A stretch of 64,000 nucleotides of DNA from CAZDBA01 sp965224765 (GCA_965224765.1 CBDDAC010000025.1:124001-188000); one strand, 5' to 3'; positions 53,590 through 62,661 are shown, counted from the first letter of the stretch. Notes: generated from the letters alone by a model not told the origin. Translations and numbers: made by a program.

Positions 53590-54012
53590 CTAAAGCGTGA
53601 AAAACCAGACTTCTTTGCCTTCCAGAAAAAGCGATGTCGGTTGGGTCTTCATTTTCGTTTTGTCCCAGAGGTCGATGTGGTCGCCGTTCTTTTCGGTTTC
53701 TCCTGGACGGGTAAAGCAATCCTTGATAAACACGATTCCCTGTTTGTTTGTGATTTTTGCCTCCGCTTCCTCGGGTAAGTATTTGAACGCAGGCTTGAAA
53801 TTGGTCCACAGCCAATTGGCGAGTGATTCGGCGCCGCGAGCGTGACTGTGAGAACACTTGGGTTCTGTGTAGGTCGAGGCATTGACGGGATGTGAGCCTT
53901 CCGCGTTCAAAGCGATAGACATCCGGATTGCGCACTGATTGGGCCATGCAGGGGAGTCGTTGCAGGGCGACATCGCTGTTGGGTAACCAGCGTCAAGTTT
54001 GTCAAAGTCCAT
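53590..54012 (-). CDS. Tae4-like peptidoglycan amidase
   Basis: A 140-residue protein resembling type VI amidase effector 4 (Tae4). The catalytic cysteine is in NQCAIRMSIAL (Cys27) and the histidine in NGDHIDLW (His112, with Asp114 near). Tae4 enzymes cleave the peptide bond between D-glutamate and diaminopimelate. It has no signal peptide, so it would need a secretion route to reach a wall. No immunity gene of the Tai4 type is recognisable next to it. It starts 9 bases after the hsdS stop codon, so it is transcribed with the restriction genes, an odd location. Length and motif spacing agree with the family. Confidence 0.7.
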   Translation of the reverse strand: MDFDKLDAGYPTAMSPCNDSPAWPNQCAIRMSIALNAEGSHPVNASTYTEPKCSHSHARGAESLANWLWTNFKPAFKYLPEEAEAKITNKQGIVFIKDCFTRPGETEKNGDHIDLWDKTKMKTQPTSLFLEGKEVWFFTL

Positions 54013-54021
54013 AATTGCTCC

Positions 54022-55671
54022 TCAGGTTTTGACTGCACGTTTGCGTGCGGTTTTCTTCTTTGCTTTCTTTTTGGCTGGCTTTTTCTTTTTGGCAGATTTG
54101 GCGGCAAGTTTTTTTGCTTCTGCAGTTTTGCGGGTGGTGCGGATGCGGGCGAGGAGTTCGGAGGCCGGTTCCTCCGTCGGGTCCTGCGGCACCAACTTGC
54201 CTCGGAACGCTTTCGAGAGGACGGATTGGTCCAGTTGCGTCAGCGACGATTCCATTGAGGCTCGCCACGCCGAAATGCTCTCCATCACGTCAAAGCTCTC
54301 ATCAATTACCCGAACGATTTCATCTTGCTCTTCTGTTGGAGCGAGAGCGACCGGCACGCTGTTGCAGTTTGATTTGTTTAAGTACGCGATAGTCGTCGAA
54401 GTGGAAATTGACTCCATGTATTCGACTTGGTCTTTGATCGCGTACGCAAGATAGCGTGCGTTAAGGCCCTCTGGAATCTTGAATGCGTGGAGCTGTTGGT
54501 TGATTACAACTTCGCGAGCAGTGACAGCGACAATTCCGAATCGCCCAATACAACTCATGATGACACTGTCTGATGGAATGACTCGTGCTTTGAATTCTTC
54601 CGTTTCTTGTTTTGTTAGCCGGAGTCCGTCCGCAGATCGCTCTACGTCAATATCATTCTCGTCGAGGTCGGGCATGGTTATCCACGGTATGTCGCCTGTG
54701 AATGACTTTGGCTTGTCCCGATTCGGCACGATGCACTCACATAAGTCTCCAGCAGCGGCCCAGCACCAGCCGTCCGGCAGTTCGTGCAACTCCGACTCAT
54801 CAACCGGCTCCGGTTTCTTGTACTTGTCCTGCCAGTTTTTTGGGGGCTGTTTGCCTTTGGCTTCGTACTTCGCGAGCTGCTCGGCTTCCCAGCGCTCTCT
54901 TCGCTCGGTTCGGATGCGGAGGAGAAGCTCGCTGGCCGTTTCCTGCGCCGGGTTTGTCGCTTGGGCACGGATGCCCGAGTTTTCCTTGCTTGGTGCTGGT
55001 GGAGATGGACTCTCAGGAGTGCCCATCCTACGGCGTGCTCGCCAGTCTGCCGTCAGCTTCCCACTGAAAGCATCACGCAGCACACTCTGACGAAGCTGAC
55101 CGATCAGCGGCCCGACTTCCGAAAGCAAAACCCGCGCACGCGAACTACGCTCCTGAAGCGACTCGATCGCCGACACGATACGTGACTGCTCGGCTTTGGG
55201 AGCGAGAGGAATAGTAACGGGCTCTAAACCGGCACGTGTGATTTGAGGCTGAGCTGAACCGCTGGTTTCGTCTTCAAAGCCGCGGTTCTTCAACGCAAAG
55301 TAAGCGTACTCGAACTGGATGGCTTCGACCTCCAAATCATCGAGCGCCATGGCATTACCGTTCACCCACGACTTTGGCTCGCAAACGTTCAAAGTCCCGC
55401 AAGTTGCTCCGCGGCACGTTACTAAGATTGTTGGTTCCTCATGGGTGAACTCGGTGTGGAAGCCGATTTTTCCATTCGCACCGTAAACCGGATAGCCGAA
55501 CTCACTCAGCTTTTTCGTCGCGATCGTAGGGTGCTGTTTCGGTCGGCACAAATCGAACAGAGGTGCTTCCGCCCAGCCCTTCGGCAACGCTTCTCCACTG
55601 GTACTCTCGCCGTCTTTTTGTGCGACTTCCACCGACTCGCCCCGCGACAATTCTTCCTGTGGGCGGCTCAT
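54022..55671 (-). CDS. hsdS: Type I restriction enzyme specificity subunit (HsdS)
   Basis: A 549-residue HsdS with two target-recognition domains, at about 25-200 (WAEAPLFDLCRPKQHPTIAT, ITRAGLEPVTIPLAPKAEQSRI) and 320-480 (LPDGWCWAAAGDLC, LNKSNCNSVPVALAPTEEQDEI). Each is followed by a helical spacer with 'Q(L)xQSVLxxAFxGKL' (QLRQSVLRDAFSGKLTADW and QLDQSVLSKAFRGKLVPQD). It ends in a long lysine/alanine-rich tail. ATG 55671 overlaps the stop of a fragment of another hsdS by ATGA. It gives the methylase and nuclease their DNA sequence specificity. Separated from hsdM by an inserted RAYT. Confidence 0.92.
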   Translation of the reverse strand: MSRPQEELSRGESVEVAQKDGESTSGEALPKGWAEAPLFDLCRPKQHPTIATKKLSEFGYPVYGANGKIGFHTEFTHEEPTILVTCRGATCGTLNVCEPKSWVNGNAMALDDLEVEAIQFEYAYFALKNRGFEDETSGSAQPQITRAGLEPVTIPLAPKAEQSRIVSAIESLQERSSRARVLLSEVGPLIGQLRQSVLRDAFSGKLTADWRARRRMGTPESPSPPAPSKENSGIRAQATNPAQETASELLLRIRTERRERWEAEQLAKYEAKGKQPPKNWQDKYKKPEPVDESELHELPDGWCWAAAGDLCECIVPNRDKPKSFTGDIPWITMPDLDENDIDVERSADGLRLTKQETEEFKARVIPSDSVIMSCIGRFGIVAVTAREVVINQQLHAFKIPEGLNARYLAYAIKDQVEYMESISTSTTIAYLNKSNCNSVPVALAPTEEQDEIVRVIDESFDVMESISAWRASMESSLTQLDQSVLSKAFRGKLVPQDPTEEPASELLARIRTTRKTAEAKKLAAKSAKKKKPAKKKAKKKTARKRAVKT

Positions 55672-55880
55672 TCTCGACCCTCGCGCGCTCGGTAGAACGG
55701 GACTCCAGACTTTTGCCAATCCTTCTTATGGACTTTGCGACTCGAAGTCAACGTTCCGATGTCGACCAACGTGCCCCTAGCCCAGACAGCAGGCAAGCCA
55801 TCCGCCAAACCGACTGACCCCGACTCCACATGAACTGCGGGCGATGACGGACCGTACTGCATTTCGGCGGCACCCATCAT
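55668..55880 (-). pseudogene. N-terminal fragment of a second HsdS-type specificity gene
   Basis: The frame ends GTLVDIGTLTSSRKVHKKDW, QKSGVPFYRAREGRE. The 'LG.l.diGT..s...vhkk.w...GvPFyRA.e' string is the classical start of a target-recognition domain. It breaks off inside the first recognition domain and its stop overlaps the ATG of the intact hsdS. This suggests a deletion or gene conversion between two hsdS genes. Residues before the recognition start (MMGAAEMQYGPSSPAVHVE) may be native or not. Confidence 0.6.
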
Positions 55881-55901
55881 TGAACCAACCCATTCAATTG
55901 A

Positions 55902-55968
55902 GCCGTTGGGGCGACAGCCCCGGATTCGTACACGGAATTTAAATTGCCGGGGCTATCGCCCAAACGGC
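55902..55968. repeat. REP-like palindrome, left flank of RAYT 2
   Basis: GCCGTTGGGGCGACAGCCCC followed by the inverse GGGGCTATCGCCCAAACGGC around a spacer of about 27 bases. It lies 15 bases after the RAYT 2 stop codon. Same family as 52933-53000 and 56493-56561. Confidence 0.88.
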
Positions 55969-55983
55969 TAGTGTTTTTTAGCA

Positions 55984-56472
55984 TTACTTACTTCGATCCA
56001 TTCGGTCTTGCGCCTCTCCAGAATACTGGATGGCTGAAACGAGGTCTTCTTCCGTCTTGAGTTGCTGCACGTCGCCTTTGGTCGTCCAAACAGGCCGATC
56101 CACGAATTGTGAATCATATCTTCGCAAGGTACCAGTGGCATTGGCCTTCAATTGGTCCTGCACCGTTTTTCCTTCGTAACCCGCTGCGGTTACTACCACA
56201 TGGACGTGGTTGGTTCTTGGATTGACAATCCATAGTTTCCAGTCTCGGTGCTCACAGTGAGCCTCGATTTGTTGTTCAACGATACTTCGGTGGTTCTTAC
56301 CAAGTAATATAATTTCGTGGTTCAGGCGGTCACGATGCCATTGTTCCAGTTGTGGTTGCGGTGCCTGTTCACCTGCGAGTTTCTTTCGCCACCAACGAGC
56401 GTCGCCTTGGATAAACGTTCCGTACACTGTCCATGTAATGAAATAGCCTTTTGGTTCTTCTGTGATTTCCAT
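55984..56472 (-). CDS. REP-associated tyrosine transposase (RAYT 2)
   Basis: A 162-residue Y1 HUH transposase of a second RAYT lineage. ATG 56472 (MEITEEPKGYFITWTVYGTF) is the start; the frame is open further upstream only through the palindrome. The HUH motif is NPRTNHVHVVV, and a tyrosine follows in LVSAIQYSGEAQDR. The substrate is probably the GGGCGCTAGCCC palindrome that flanks it on both sides. The unit, about 660 bp with both palindromes, sits between hsdM and the hsdS region and interrupts an otherwise contiguous operon. It differs strongly in sequence and length from RAYT 1. Confidence 0.88.
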   Translation of the reverse strand: MEITEEPKGYFITWTVYGTFIQGDARWWRKKLAGEQAPQPQLEQWHRDRLNHEIILLGKNHRSIVEQQIEAHCEHRDWKLWIVNPRTNHVHVVVTAAGYEGKTVQDQLKANATGTLRRYDSQFVDRPVWTTKGDVQQLKTEEDLVSAIQYSGEAQDRMDRSK

Positions 56473-56492
56473 ATTGATCGTACTGTCTTTCA

Positions 56493-56561
56493 GCCGTTTG
56501 GGCGCTAGCCCCGGTTCTGTCGGTATTGACCTGGATGAACCGGGGCTAGCGCCCAAACGGC
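56493..56561. repeat. REP-like palindrome, right flank of RAYT 2
   Basis: Perfect 24-bp arms: GCCGTTTGGGCGCTAGCCCC(GGTT) at 56493-56516 and its complement at 56538-56561, with a 21-base loop. It lies between the hsdM stop codon (56567) and the RAYT start (56472). It could attenuate transcription from hsdM into hsdS. Confidence 0.93.
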
Positions 56562-56566
56562 TGGCG

Positions 56567-58060
56567 TTATCGCGACGTGTTTTCTCCTTGCAACAATGCG
56601 GACAGCGCGTCCATCTCGGCAAGCGCCTCGCCCAAACGCTCACGGATCATTGCCGCGATTTCGTTCGGTTCGGCAAGTTCGGCCGCTCCTGCAGAGTCCT
56701 CGTCCTTTAACCAACTGATGTCGAGGTTGTTGCCTCGCTCGCGCACGACGTCTCGCGAAAATACCCGAAATCGGCTCTCCTCGCCTTCGTGAATCGTGTC
56801 GTCTTCGTAGATGGCTGGACAGGTTTTCTTGCCTCCCGTCTTCTCGGTTCGCTTGCTGGTGCCGTCGGCTTTCTTGCCGTAGCACTTCTCGAACTCGGCG
56901 AAGTGCCCGTGCGTCAGCGGCGTCCGCTTGCCGAAGGCGGGCATGTTGGTCCGCAGGTCATAGACCCACGTTTTCTTGGTGTTGCCGGTCTCGGAGTTCT
57001 TTCCCTGCCCCCGCGTGAAGAACAGCACGTTGGTCTTCACGCCCTGTGCGTAGAAGATGCCCGTGGGGAGCCTGAGGATCGTGTGCAGGTTGCACTTGTC
57101 CATCAGGTCGGCGCGGATTTTCGTGCCCACGCCTTCCTCGAACAGCACGTTGTCCGGCAGCACCACCGCCGCTCGGCCTCCGGGCTTCAGGCCTCTGTAA
57201 ATGTGTTGGAGAAAAGCCAACTGTTTGTTGCCCGTGACGAATGTAAAATCGTCTCGTGTGGGCTTGCCGCCGCCCCGTTTGGTGCCAAAGGGCGGATTCG
57301 CCAGGATGACATCGGCTTTCGGCAGGTTCTTGCCCACGTCGCCCATCGAGTCGCCCGAGATAAACGTTCCGTCCATCCCATGCAGCAGAACATTCATCAT
57401 CATCAGCCGATGCGTATCATCCACAAGTTCAACGGCACAGAATGCTCCGTGCTTTTGGAAGTGCTGTTCTTCGGTACTGAGTTCAAACAGGTCGTCCGTT
57501 TGGGATTTGATGTATTGGTCGGCTCGAGTGAGGAAGCCACCTGTTCCAGCTGCAGGGTCTTGAATGATCTCGCCGGGTTGGGGTTTGATGCAGTTGACCA
57601 TGCTTTGAATCAATGGCCGCGGTGTAAAGTACTGACCGGCTCCAGATTTTTTCTCGGCGGCGTTCTTTTCCAAGAGACCTTCGTACAGGTCTCCCAGCCC
57701 CTCGCTCCGGGCACTGTACCAATCGAGAGCATCAATGTCGGTGACCAGTTTGAGAAGGTTCTTGGGCTTCTTCAGGGACGAATTGGCGTTGGTGAAGATG
57801 GCTTGAACCCGGCCCTTGGACTTTGTCCCAAGGTGGACCAATAACTCCCGGTAGAAATTGAGTTGCTCGACGCCTTCTTTAGCAACGAGGGCGTCCCATC
57901 GGTACTTTTTGGGGAGCGCCTTTTCCTCATTGGTTTCTTTCATCATCTTGAGGAACAACAGGAATGTCAGCTCGGTGACATAGTCCTGGTAGGTGATGCC
58001 GTCGTCTCTGAGGACGTGGCACATGCTCCACAGTTTGGCAACAATTTCGTTAGTGTTCAT
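56567..58060 (-). CDS. hsdM: Type I restriction-modification DNA methylase (HsdM)
   Basis: A 497-residue N6-adenine methyltransferase. The N-terminal helical domain is EIVAKLWSMCHVLRDDGITY and YVTELTFLLFLKMM. The S-adenosylmethionine motif is DPAAGTGGFLTRA (near 168) and the catalytic motif NPPFG (near 258). GAGQYFTPRPLIQSMV precedes the core. It methylates host sites specified by HsdS and forms the trimeric or pentameric complex with HsdR. Its start overlaps the end of the PD-(D/E)XK gene by 11 bp. A different hsdM lineage is represented by the remnant at 9858-10079. Confidence 0.95.
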   Translation of the reverse strand: MNTNEIVAKLWSMCHVLRDDGITYQDYVTELTFLLFLKMMKETNEEKALPKKYRWDALVAKEGVEQLNFYRELLVHLGTKSKGRVQAIFTNANSSLKKPKNLLKLVTDIDALDWYSARSEGLGDLYEGLLEKNAAEKKSGAGQYFTPRPLIQSMVNCIKPQPGEIIQDPAAGTGGFLTRADQYIKSQTDDLFELSTEEQHFQKHGAFCAVELVDDTHRLMMMNVLLHGMDGTFISGDSMGDVGKNLPKADVILANPPFGTKRGGGKPTRDDFTFVTGNKQLAFLQHIYRGLKPGGRAAVVLPDNVLFEEGVGTKIRADLMDKCNLHTILRLPTGIFYAQGVKTNVLFFTRGQGKNSETGNTKKTWVYDLRTNMPAFGKRTPLTHGHFAEFEKCYGKKADGTSKRTEKTGGKKTCPAIYEDDTIHEGEESRFRVFSRDVVRERGNNLDISWLKDEDSAGAAELAEPNEIAAMIRERLGEALAEMDALSALLQGENTSR

Positions 58061-58802
58061 CTACGATTCTTCTTCCATGATGTCGACTTTGGTTCTCGGA
58101 AAATTGGAAGTAGAAACCTCCATAGGTTTTACCGAAACGAATGTTGGTCGTCTTGTCCTTGAACCCGGTAGAAATTCGCCCCAAGAAATCACGTTGGTAT
58201 TGATTGCCCAATTTGACTGCCTCACCAATGATTCGTTCACGGGGGATGTTGAGTTCGCTGTAGATTCCGATATGGAAGTCCAAGTATTCGCAAAGCAAAT
58301 CGGAAATAACCCGAACCATCTCACTGGATTCAGCACGCACCGACTTGAGGTCCTCCTGTACGTCTTTCCACGTTAGTTGGATTGGCTTTTTCACAAACGT
58401 CTGTGTTGCAAGGTAATCCTTCACGTAGCCACTGCGTCGGTGCGGGTGCAAGACAATGACCTGGCATTCGTCTGCCGTCCGACCGAACCGTTCAGCGTGC
58501 TCTCGTATAAACGTCTCATATTTCAGGGGCTGATTGGGCTCAAAGGAATGCCATAACTTGTTCTCGATGATCAGTATGGCGTTATCAGCGATCAAGAGAA
58601 CGTCGATAAAGCCGTCGCTGCTGTACTCGGTGAAGCAGTTGGCTCCATTGAGGAACTGCGGAACGTCTGTAGGTGCAAAATACTTGCTCAATCGAGAGAT
58701 CAGCTTTTTGCGAAATGGCTCAGAGTTCAGCAACAAGTACTTAAGAATTTCACTGGTCAGGTTTTCGCCCTTCTTCCCAGCAATCAAATCGAGAAAGGCC
58801 AT
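58050..58802 (-). CDS. PD-(D/E)XK nuclease family protein
   Basis: A 250-residue protein whose ATG (58802) overlaps the hsdR stop codon by one base (TAATG), with hsdM overlapping its 3' end. The nuclease signature is DGFIDVLLIADNAILIIENKLW (near 71-92): Asp, then ENK about ten residues later. An upstream glutamate in the N-terminal helix is plausible as a further metal ligand. Similar PDDEXK_4-type proteins accompany phage defence loci. Tight coupling between hsdR and hsdM means it is an accessory part of this restriction system. Its target is unknown. Confidence 0.82.
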   Translation of the reverse strand: MAFLDLIAGKKGENLTSEILKYLLLNSEPFRKKLISRLSKYFAPTDVPQFLNGANCFTEYSSDGFIDVLLIADNAILIIENKLWHSFEPNQPLKYETFIREHAERFGRTADECQVIVLHPHRRSGYVKDYLATQTFVKKPIQLTWKDVQEDLKSVRAESSEMVRVISDLLCEYLDFHIGIYSELNIPRERIIGEAVKLGNQYQRDFLGRISTGFKDKTTNIRFGKTYGGFYFQFSENQSRHHGRRIVDEH

Positions 58803-61800
58803 TATGCCGCGACCCCCCAAATTTGGTCGGCGATTTGGCCAAGTAGTTCATTCAGTTTGCCGTCAAAGACTTTGTTCAAGCGATCGAACCCGCCGTACTC
58901 TTTGAACTGCCCTTGGTCGATGGAATCGCGATCAACAATTGTGTTTTCATTGAACTGTTTCCCAATGCGTTCCAGCCATTGCCGTTGCGGCTTCGTCCAT
59001 TGGGCGGATGCCATGACATTCTCGAGAGCAATTTTCACGCGATCCTGAAAAGGTTCCAAGGGCGTGTTGAGAATGGCGTTTCTGATGTATCCAATAATGG
59101 TCGCGGCGACCTCCACGTTCTTCGTTTCTCGCCAGGCAACCCGCAGTCGGGTTTCGCTAAAGCCATTCTTGTCCAGTTCCAGCTGCAATTCCTTGAGTGC
59201 CTTTTTGGTCAGGTCGCGGGGACGAGTTGCACAAAGTTTAATTGCATTGATTTTGTCTTGATTCGCGAGCACGTAACCTCGAAATTCTTCCAGGTAGTCC
59301 TTGGGGCGTTTGTTGCCTTTTCCAAATCCGCGAGAGACGTTGACCACTTCGTCTTCGTGCTCGGAAATGAGCAGCCTTGCCCCGCCGGAAGTTGCCCGGT
59401 CCAGGAATTCAATCAGGTTGGTTTTGTCGGCAAAAAACTCGGTGATTTCATCGGGGGTCGCATTGCGAATTTGTTCAACAAGAGTTTCAGGTGATAACCC
59501 TGTCTTCTCCTCCAGGGTTTGAGCCCTTTCAGCTTTCAACGAACGTTTTTTTCTTTGGAGTTTGGCGACCAGTTGATCCTTGATGATCTTGCGATGCTCT
59601 GGATCAGGCGCCTTGGCCAACTCATCCAAGAGCTGGCTAAATGTGATGTTCGGTTTGGTGACGACTGGTTTCATGTCCGTGTAGGATTCGAGAGCCGAGT
59701 ACAGGTTGACGCAGTCGAAGATGTGGAAGCAGTCCTTATCTTCCTTGGGGCCAAGTAAGTCCGCGCACAGGCGGGTCGCGCGGCCTAACATCTGTTCATA
59801 CAGAATTCGACTTTTGACACGTCGCAGGAAGACCAGGTTGGTGATTGCGGGAACATCGATTCCGGTCGTCAGCAAATCGACGGTAACTGCAATACTCGGG
59901 AGTTGCTCGTTCTTGTACCTGCGAATTAACTCGAGTGGTTTGTCCGAGGCTCCTGTGATCTTCTTGATCGCATCGTCGTGTACTCCGCCGTATTGGACGT
60001 CAAAGGCCTTCTTGAGTTCGTCTACGACCATGTCGGCATGCAAGTCGGTTACGCAGTAGACCAATGTTTTTCCAGGAAGTGACGGATCAATGTGCCTGGC
60101 GATTTCTCCGCAAATGACTCGATTGAAGTTTTCGTTGACGACACGCTTGTTGAAACTTTCAACATCCAGCTGAATTTCGTCCGGTGTTCGAAACAGTTCC
60201 AGTTGCTGCTTCTGCGTGTAGTACACCGCCACTTCTTCGTTGACTTCCCATTTGATCCCATCCCTTGCGAGCTTGGTTTCAATCTGGAGCGGGGGTTCGT
60301 GATCCACCAGAAAGCCATCCAGTACGGCTTGGCGATAGCTGTATTGGTAAACGGGCAGTTGGGACTCACCGCCGAAAATCTCAAGGGTATGAAGGGCAGG
60401 GGTGGCAGTCAGTCCGATCTTGACGGCATCAAAGTACTCAATCACCCGCGAGTATTTTGAAATGTAATCGGCCTGATCACGGAACACGAGTTCCGATTCA
60501 CTAAGCTCTTGGTCCAGGTTGTACCCTCGGTGACATTCGTCAATCACGATGCAGTCGTACTGGTCAACGGACAATTGCGAGTTTCCATCGTCGGAGTCCA
60601 TCAACCTGTGGACCATGCCTTGAATGGTGGCAATGTGGAATTTGGTGTCGGAGTCCGGGGAAAGGTCCCCCAGTTTTTTAACGTCGTAAATGTCCGTAAA
60701 GGACTGGTTGTTTTCGATTCGTACATCGCTAAGGGCATCCGCTGTTTGTTCACCCAAGCTGGTTCGATCGACCAGAAACAAGACACGGCGAAAGCGTTTG
60801 CTTTTGATGAGTCGATAACAGATTCCGATACAGGTTCGCGTCTTGCCTGTTCCCGTTGCCATGGCGACGAGCATTTCTCTTTGGCCATCGAGAATTGCAG
60901 ATTCTACGGCTTCGACTGCGTCGCGCTGGTAGGGTCGCAGTGGCAAATAATCGGCTGACTCCGATTCGAGTTTGGTTTCTGCTTCGGCAAGATCCTGGGT
61001 AAGCAATTGTTTCAAGCCGTCTGGAGTGTACCAATTGACCAATGCGCGTGGATGATTTGTCTCGCGACGGGCATCGTGAAACCAAATTCCACTTTTTGTC
61101 TTCAGTTGCTTCAAGTAGTCCCTGCCGTTGGTGGAAAATAGGAACGGAATCTTGTAGCTGCCCCAGTCGCCGCCATTGGGAGTCAGATCATCGGTAAGTT
61201 CGAATGTTTCACTGTAGCGTTTGGCCTGCGTGATAGCGCCTGCGACATCCTTGTTGTTGCGTTTGGCTTCGACAATCCCGATGGGCATCAATCCGACAAA
61301 CAGGGCGTAGTCCGCTGGGCCACTTGATGTGGGCCATTCAGCGATCGCGATGTTCTTGTTTTTCTGAGGTCGAGAGCCTTTCGCGTGCCTGATGGAATTA
61401 CTGTCTACGATCCAGCCGGAGCTTCGCAATTGACGGTCGATGATTTCGCGTGTGTCGGCTTCGGTCAGGATTTCGTTTTCGACATCGAAGGCTTGTGTAA
61501 CAGCTTGTTGGACTTCAGTGGGACTGACGGTGGTGTCTGCGGAGGCTTCGGCCAGTTTCGCTTCGGCTTCAGCCAAGCGAGCGGACAGGCGTTCGTTGTC
61601 TTCCTGCCCCAACTCCAGTGCGACTTCCAGTTCCTTGTACAGATGTTCAGATTCCTGCTCTGCGGCCGCGCGGGCATCTGCTTCGACCGAGTAATCTTGG
61701 GAAAGACCTTCTGCCTGCTGTTTGGCTTCCAGGTACTTCGTCCGCAGTTCCTCAAGTTCGGCCCTTAGGGTTTCGGTGGCATCAACAGGGCAGGGTGGAG

Positions 61801-62203
61801 CTACAAAACCACCAGCTTTGAAATGCCGGTCATGAAATGTCTTGAAATACCAAAGTCCAATGGTGCGGATCGTCTTGAGGTGGAAAAGTGCCTCGCCTTT
61901 CTCGCCGTGTATCTCATGGACGGCCAAGTTTCCTTTTTTGCGGACTTCGTGAAGCAATTGGCTGATTTTGTCGGGGATAAGCCGGGCATTCCACAGCTCG
62001 TTGATTCGGTCGATCTGTTTGTCTTCCGGATCGATGGACTTTCCAAACTTGGAAAAAACCAATTTGGTGATGTACTCGCCGAACTGGCGTGTTTTGATCA
62101 GAGCTGAGTTTGGATCAACGAAGGCGTAGGCCTCAGCGCGGGAGGCAAGCTCAACCAGGATTTGGTCAACTTTGCTGAGGAAAGAAAAGTTTGGAGAAGG
62201 CAT
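58802..62203 (-). CDS. hsdR: Type I restriction enzyme endonuclease/translocase subunit (HsdR)
   Basis: A 1133-residue HsdR. ATG 62203 (MPSPNFSF) is taken, though GTG 62227 would add eight residues. An N-terminal DUF4145-like helical domain is followed by a coiled coil (about 150-235, LRAELEELRTKYLEAKQQAE). The nuclease core includes GIVEAKRNNKDVAGAI (near 310). Motor motifs are MLVAMATGTGKTRTCIG (near 455) and IVIDECHRGYN (near 555). RMs of this type cut at random after translocation on unmethylated DNA. It is the first gene of the minus-strand operon hsdR, nuclease, hsdM, then hsdS. Confidence 0.94.
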   Translation of the reverse strand: MPSPNFSFLSKVDQILVELASRAEAYAFVDPNSALIKTRQFGEYITKLVFSKFGKSIDPEDKQIDRINELWNARLIPDKISQLLHEVRKKGNLAVHEIHGEKGEALFHLKTIRTIGLWYFKTFHDRHFKAGGFVAPPCPVDATETLRAELEELRTKYLEAKQQAEGLSQDYSVEADARAAAEQESEHLYKELEVALELGQEDNERLSARLAEAEAKLAEASADTTVSPTEVQQAVTQAFDVENEILTEADTREIIDRQLRSSGWIVDSNSIRHAKGSRPQKNKNIAIAEWPTSSGPADYALFVGLMPIGIVEAKRNNKDVAGAITQAKRYSETFELTDDLTPNGGDWGSYKIPFLFSTNGRDYLKQLKTKSGIWFHDARRETNHPRALVNWYTPDGLKQLLTQDLAEAETKLESESADYLPLRPYQRDAVEAVESAILDGQREMLVAMATGTGKTRTCIGICYRLIKSKRFRRVLFLVDRTSLGEQTADALSDVRIENNQSFTDIYDVKKLGDLSPDSDTKFHIATIQGMVHRLMDSDDGNSQLSVDQYDCIVIDECHRGYNLDQELSESELVFRDQADYISKYSRVIEYFDAVKIGLTATPALHTLEIFGGESQLPVYQYSYRQAVLDGFLVDHEPPLQIETKLARDGIKWEVNEEVAVYYTQKQQLELFRTPDEIQLDVESFNKRVVNENFNRVICGEIARHIDPSLPGKTLVYCVTDLHADMVVDELKKAFDVQYGGVHDDAIKKITGASDKPLELIRRYKNEQLPSIAVTVDLLTTGIDVPAITNLVFLRRVKSRILYEQMLGRATRLCADLLGPKEDKDCFHIFDCVNLYSALESYTDMKPVVTKPNITFSQLLDELAKAPDPEHRKIIKDQLVAKLQRKKRSLKAERAQTLEEKTGLSPETLVEQIRNATPDEITEFFADKTNLIEFLDRATSGGARLLISEHEDEVVNVSRGFGKGNKRPKDYLEEFRGYVLANQDKINAIKLCATRPRDLTKKALKELQLELDKNGFSETRLRVAWRETKNVEVAATIIGYIRNAILNTPLEPFQDRVKIALENVMASAQWTKPQRQWLERIGKQFNENTIVDRDSIDQGQFKEYGGFDRLNKVFDGKLNELLGQIADQIWGVAA

Positions 62204-62227
62204 CACATCGTCCCAAATGTGGTCCAC

Positions 62228-62660
62228 TGAAAAACAGCCGGCGACACCAAGACTAGTGTGTTTCAGGAGCGATCCTAGCCGGGAGGACTAATTTAGCAGA
62301 TTCGGCGCGACTGATAAGACATTCTTCGATTTCGGTCCATTGGATATGCCTCACAGTAGTAATTTGGCCACAATGTGGAAAAAGAATGGGGAACGATCTC
62401 GGTTGAACGGAGGCTCACAGTATTTGAAAGATTCCTTTCCCGCAAATGGACCAATGCCTCTTCATCAGGGTGGACGAGCCACGATTTGCACAATCCTGCC
62501 AAATTTCCAACCCTTGGGATGCCATATCGACTCAGTAGATAGATCAAACAAAATGGGACCCGAGCTGTTCTGTATACTCTCAGCCCCGTCAACTAACGTC
62601 TTTTTCTTCTTACGATTGCAAAGCAGGCGAGTATCCCAATAGATGAGGTTCTTCGTGGAA
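62228..62660. other. Region upstream of hsdR, no gene supported
   Basis: The promoter of the restriction operon must lie in the first 150 bases, but no motif is plain. Frames on both strands of 90-100 codons are open (for example 62293-62592 minus), but none has a recognisable product or ribosome site. It may contain scrambled insertion-sequence DNA, given the remnants to its right. Confidence 0.35.
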
Positions 62661-62661
62661 T

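Noticed and set aside
56789..57844. 351-codon plus-strand frame opposite hsdM
   Set aside because: Antisense to the methylase motifs DPAAGTGG and NPPF; composition is that of a shadow frame.
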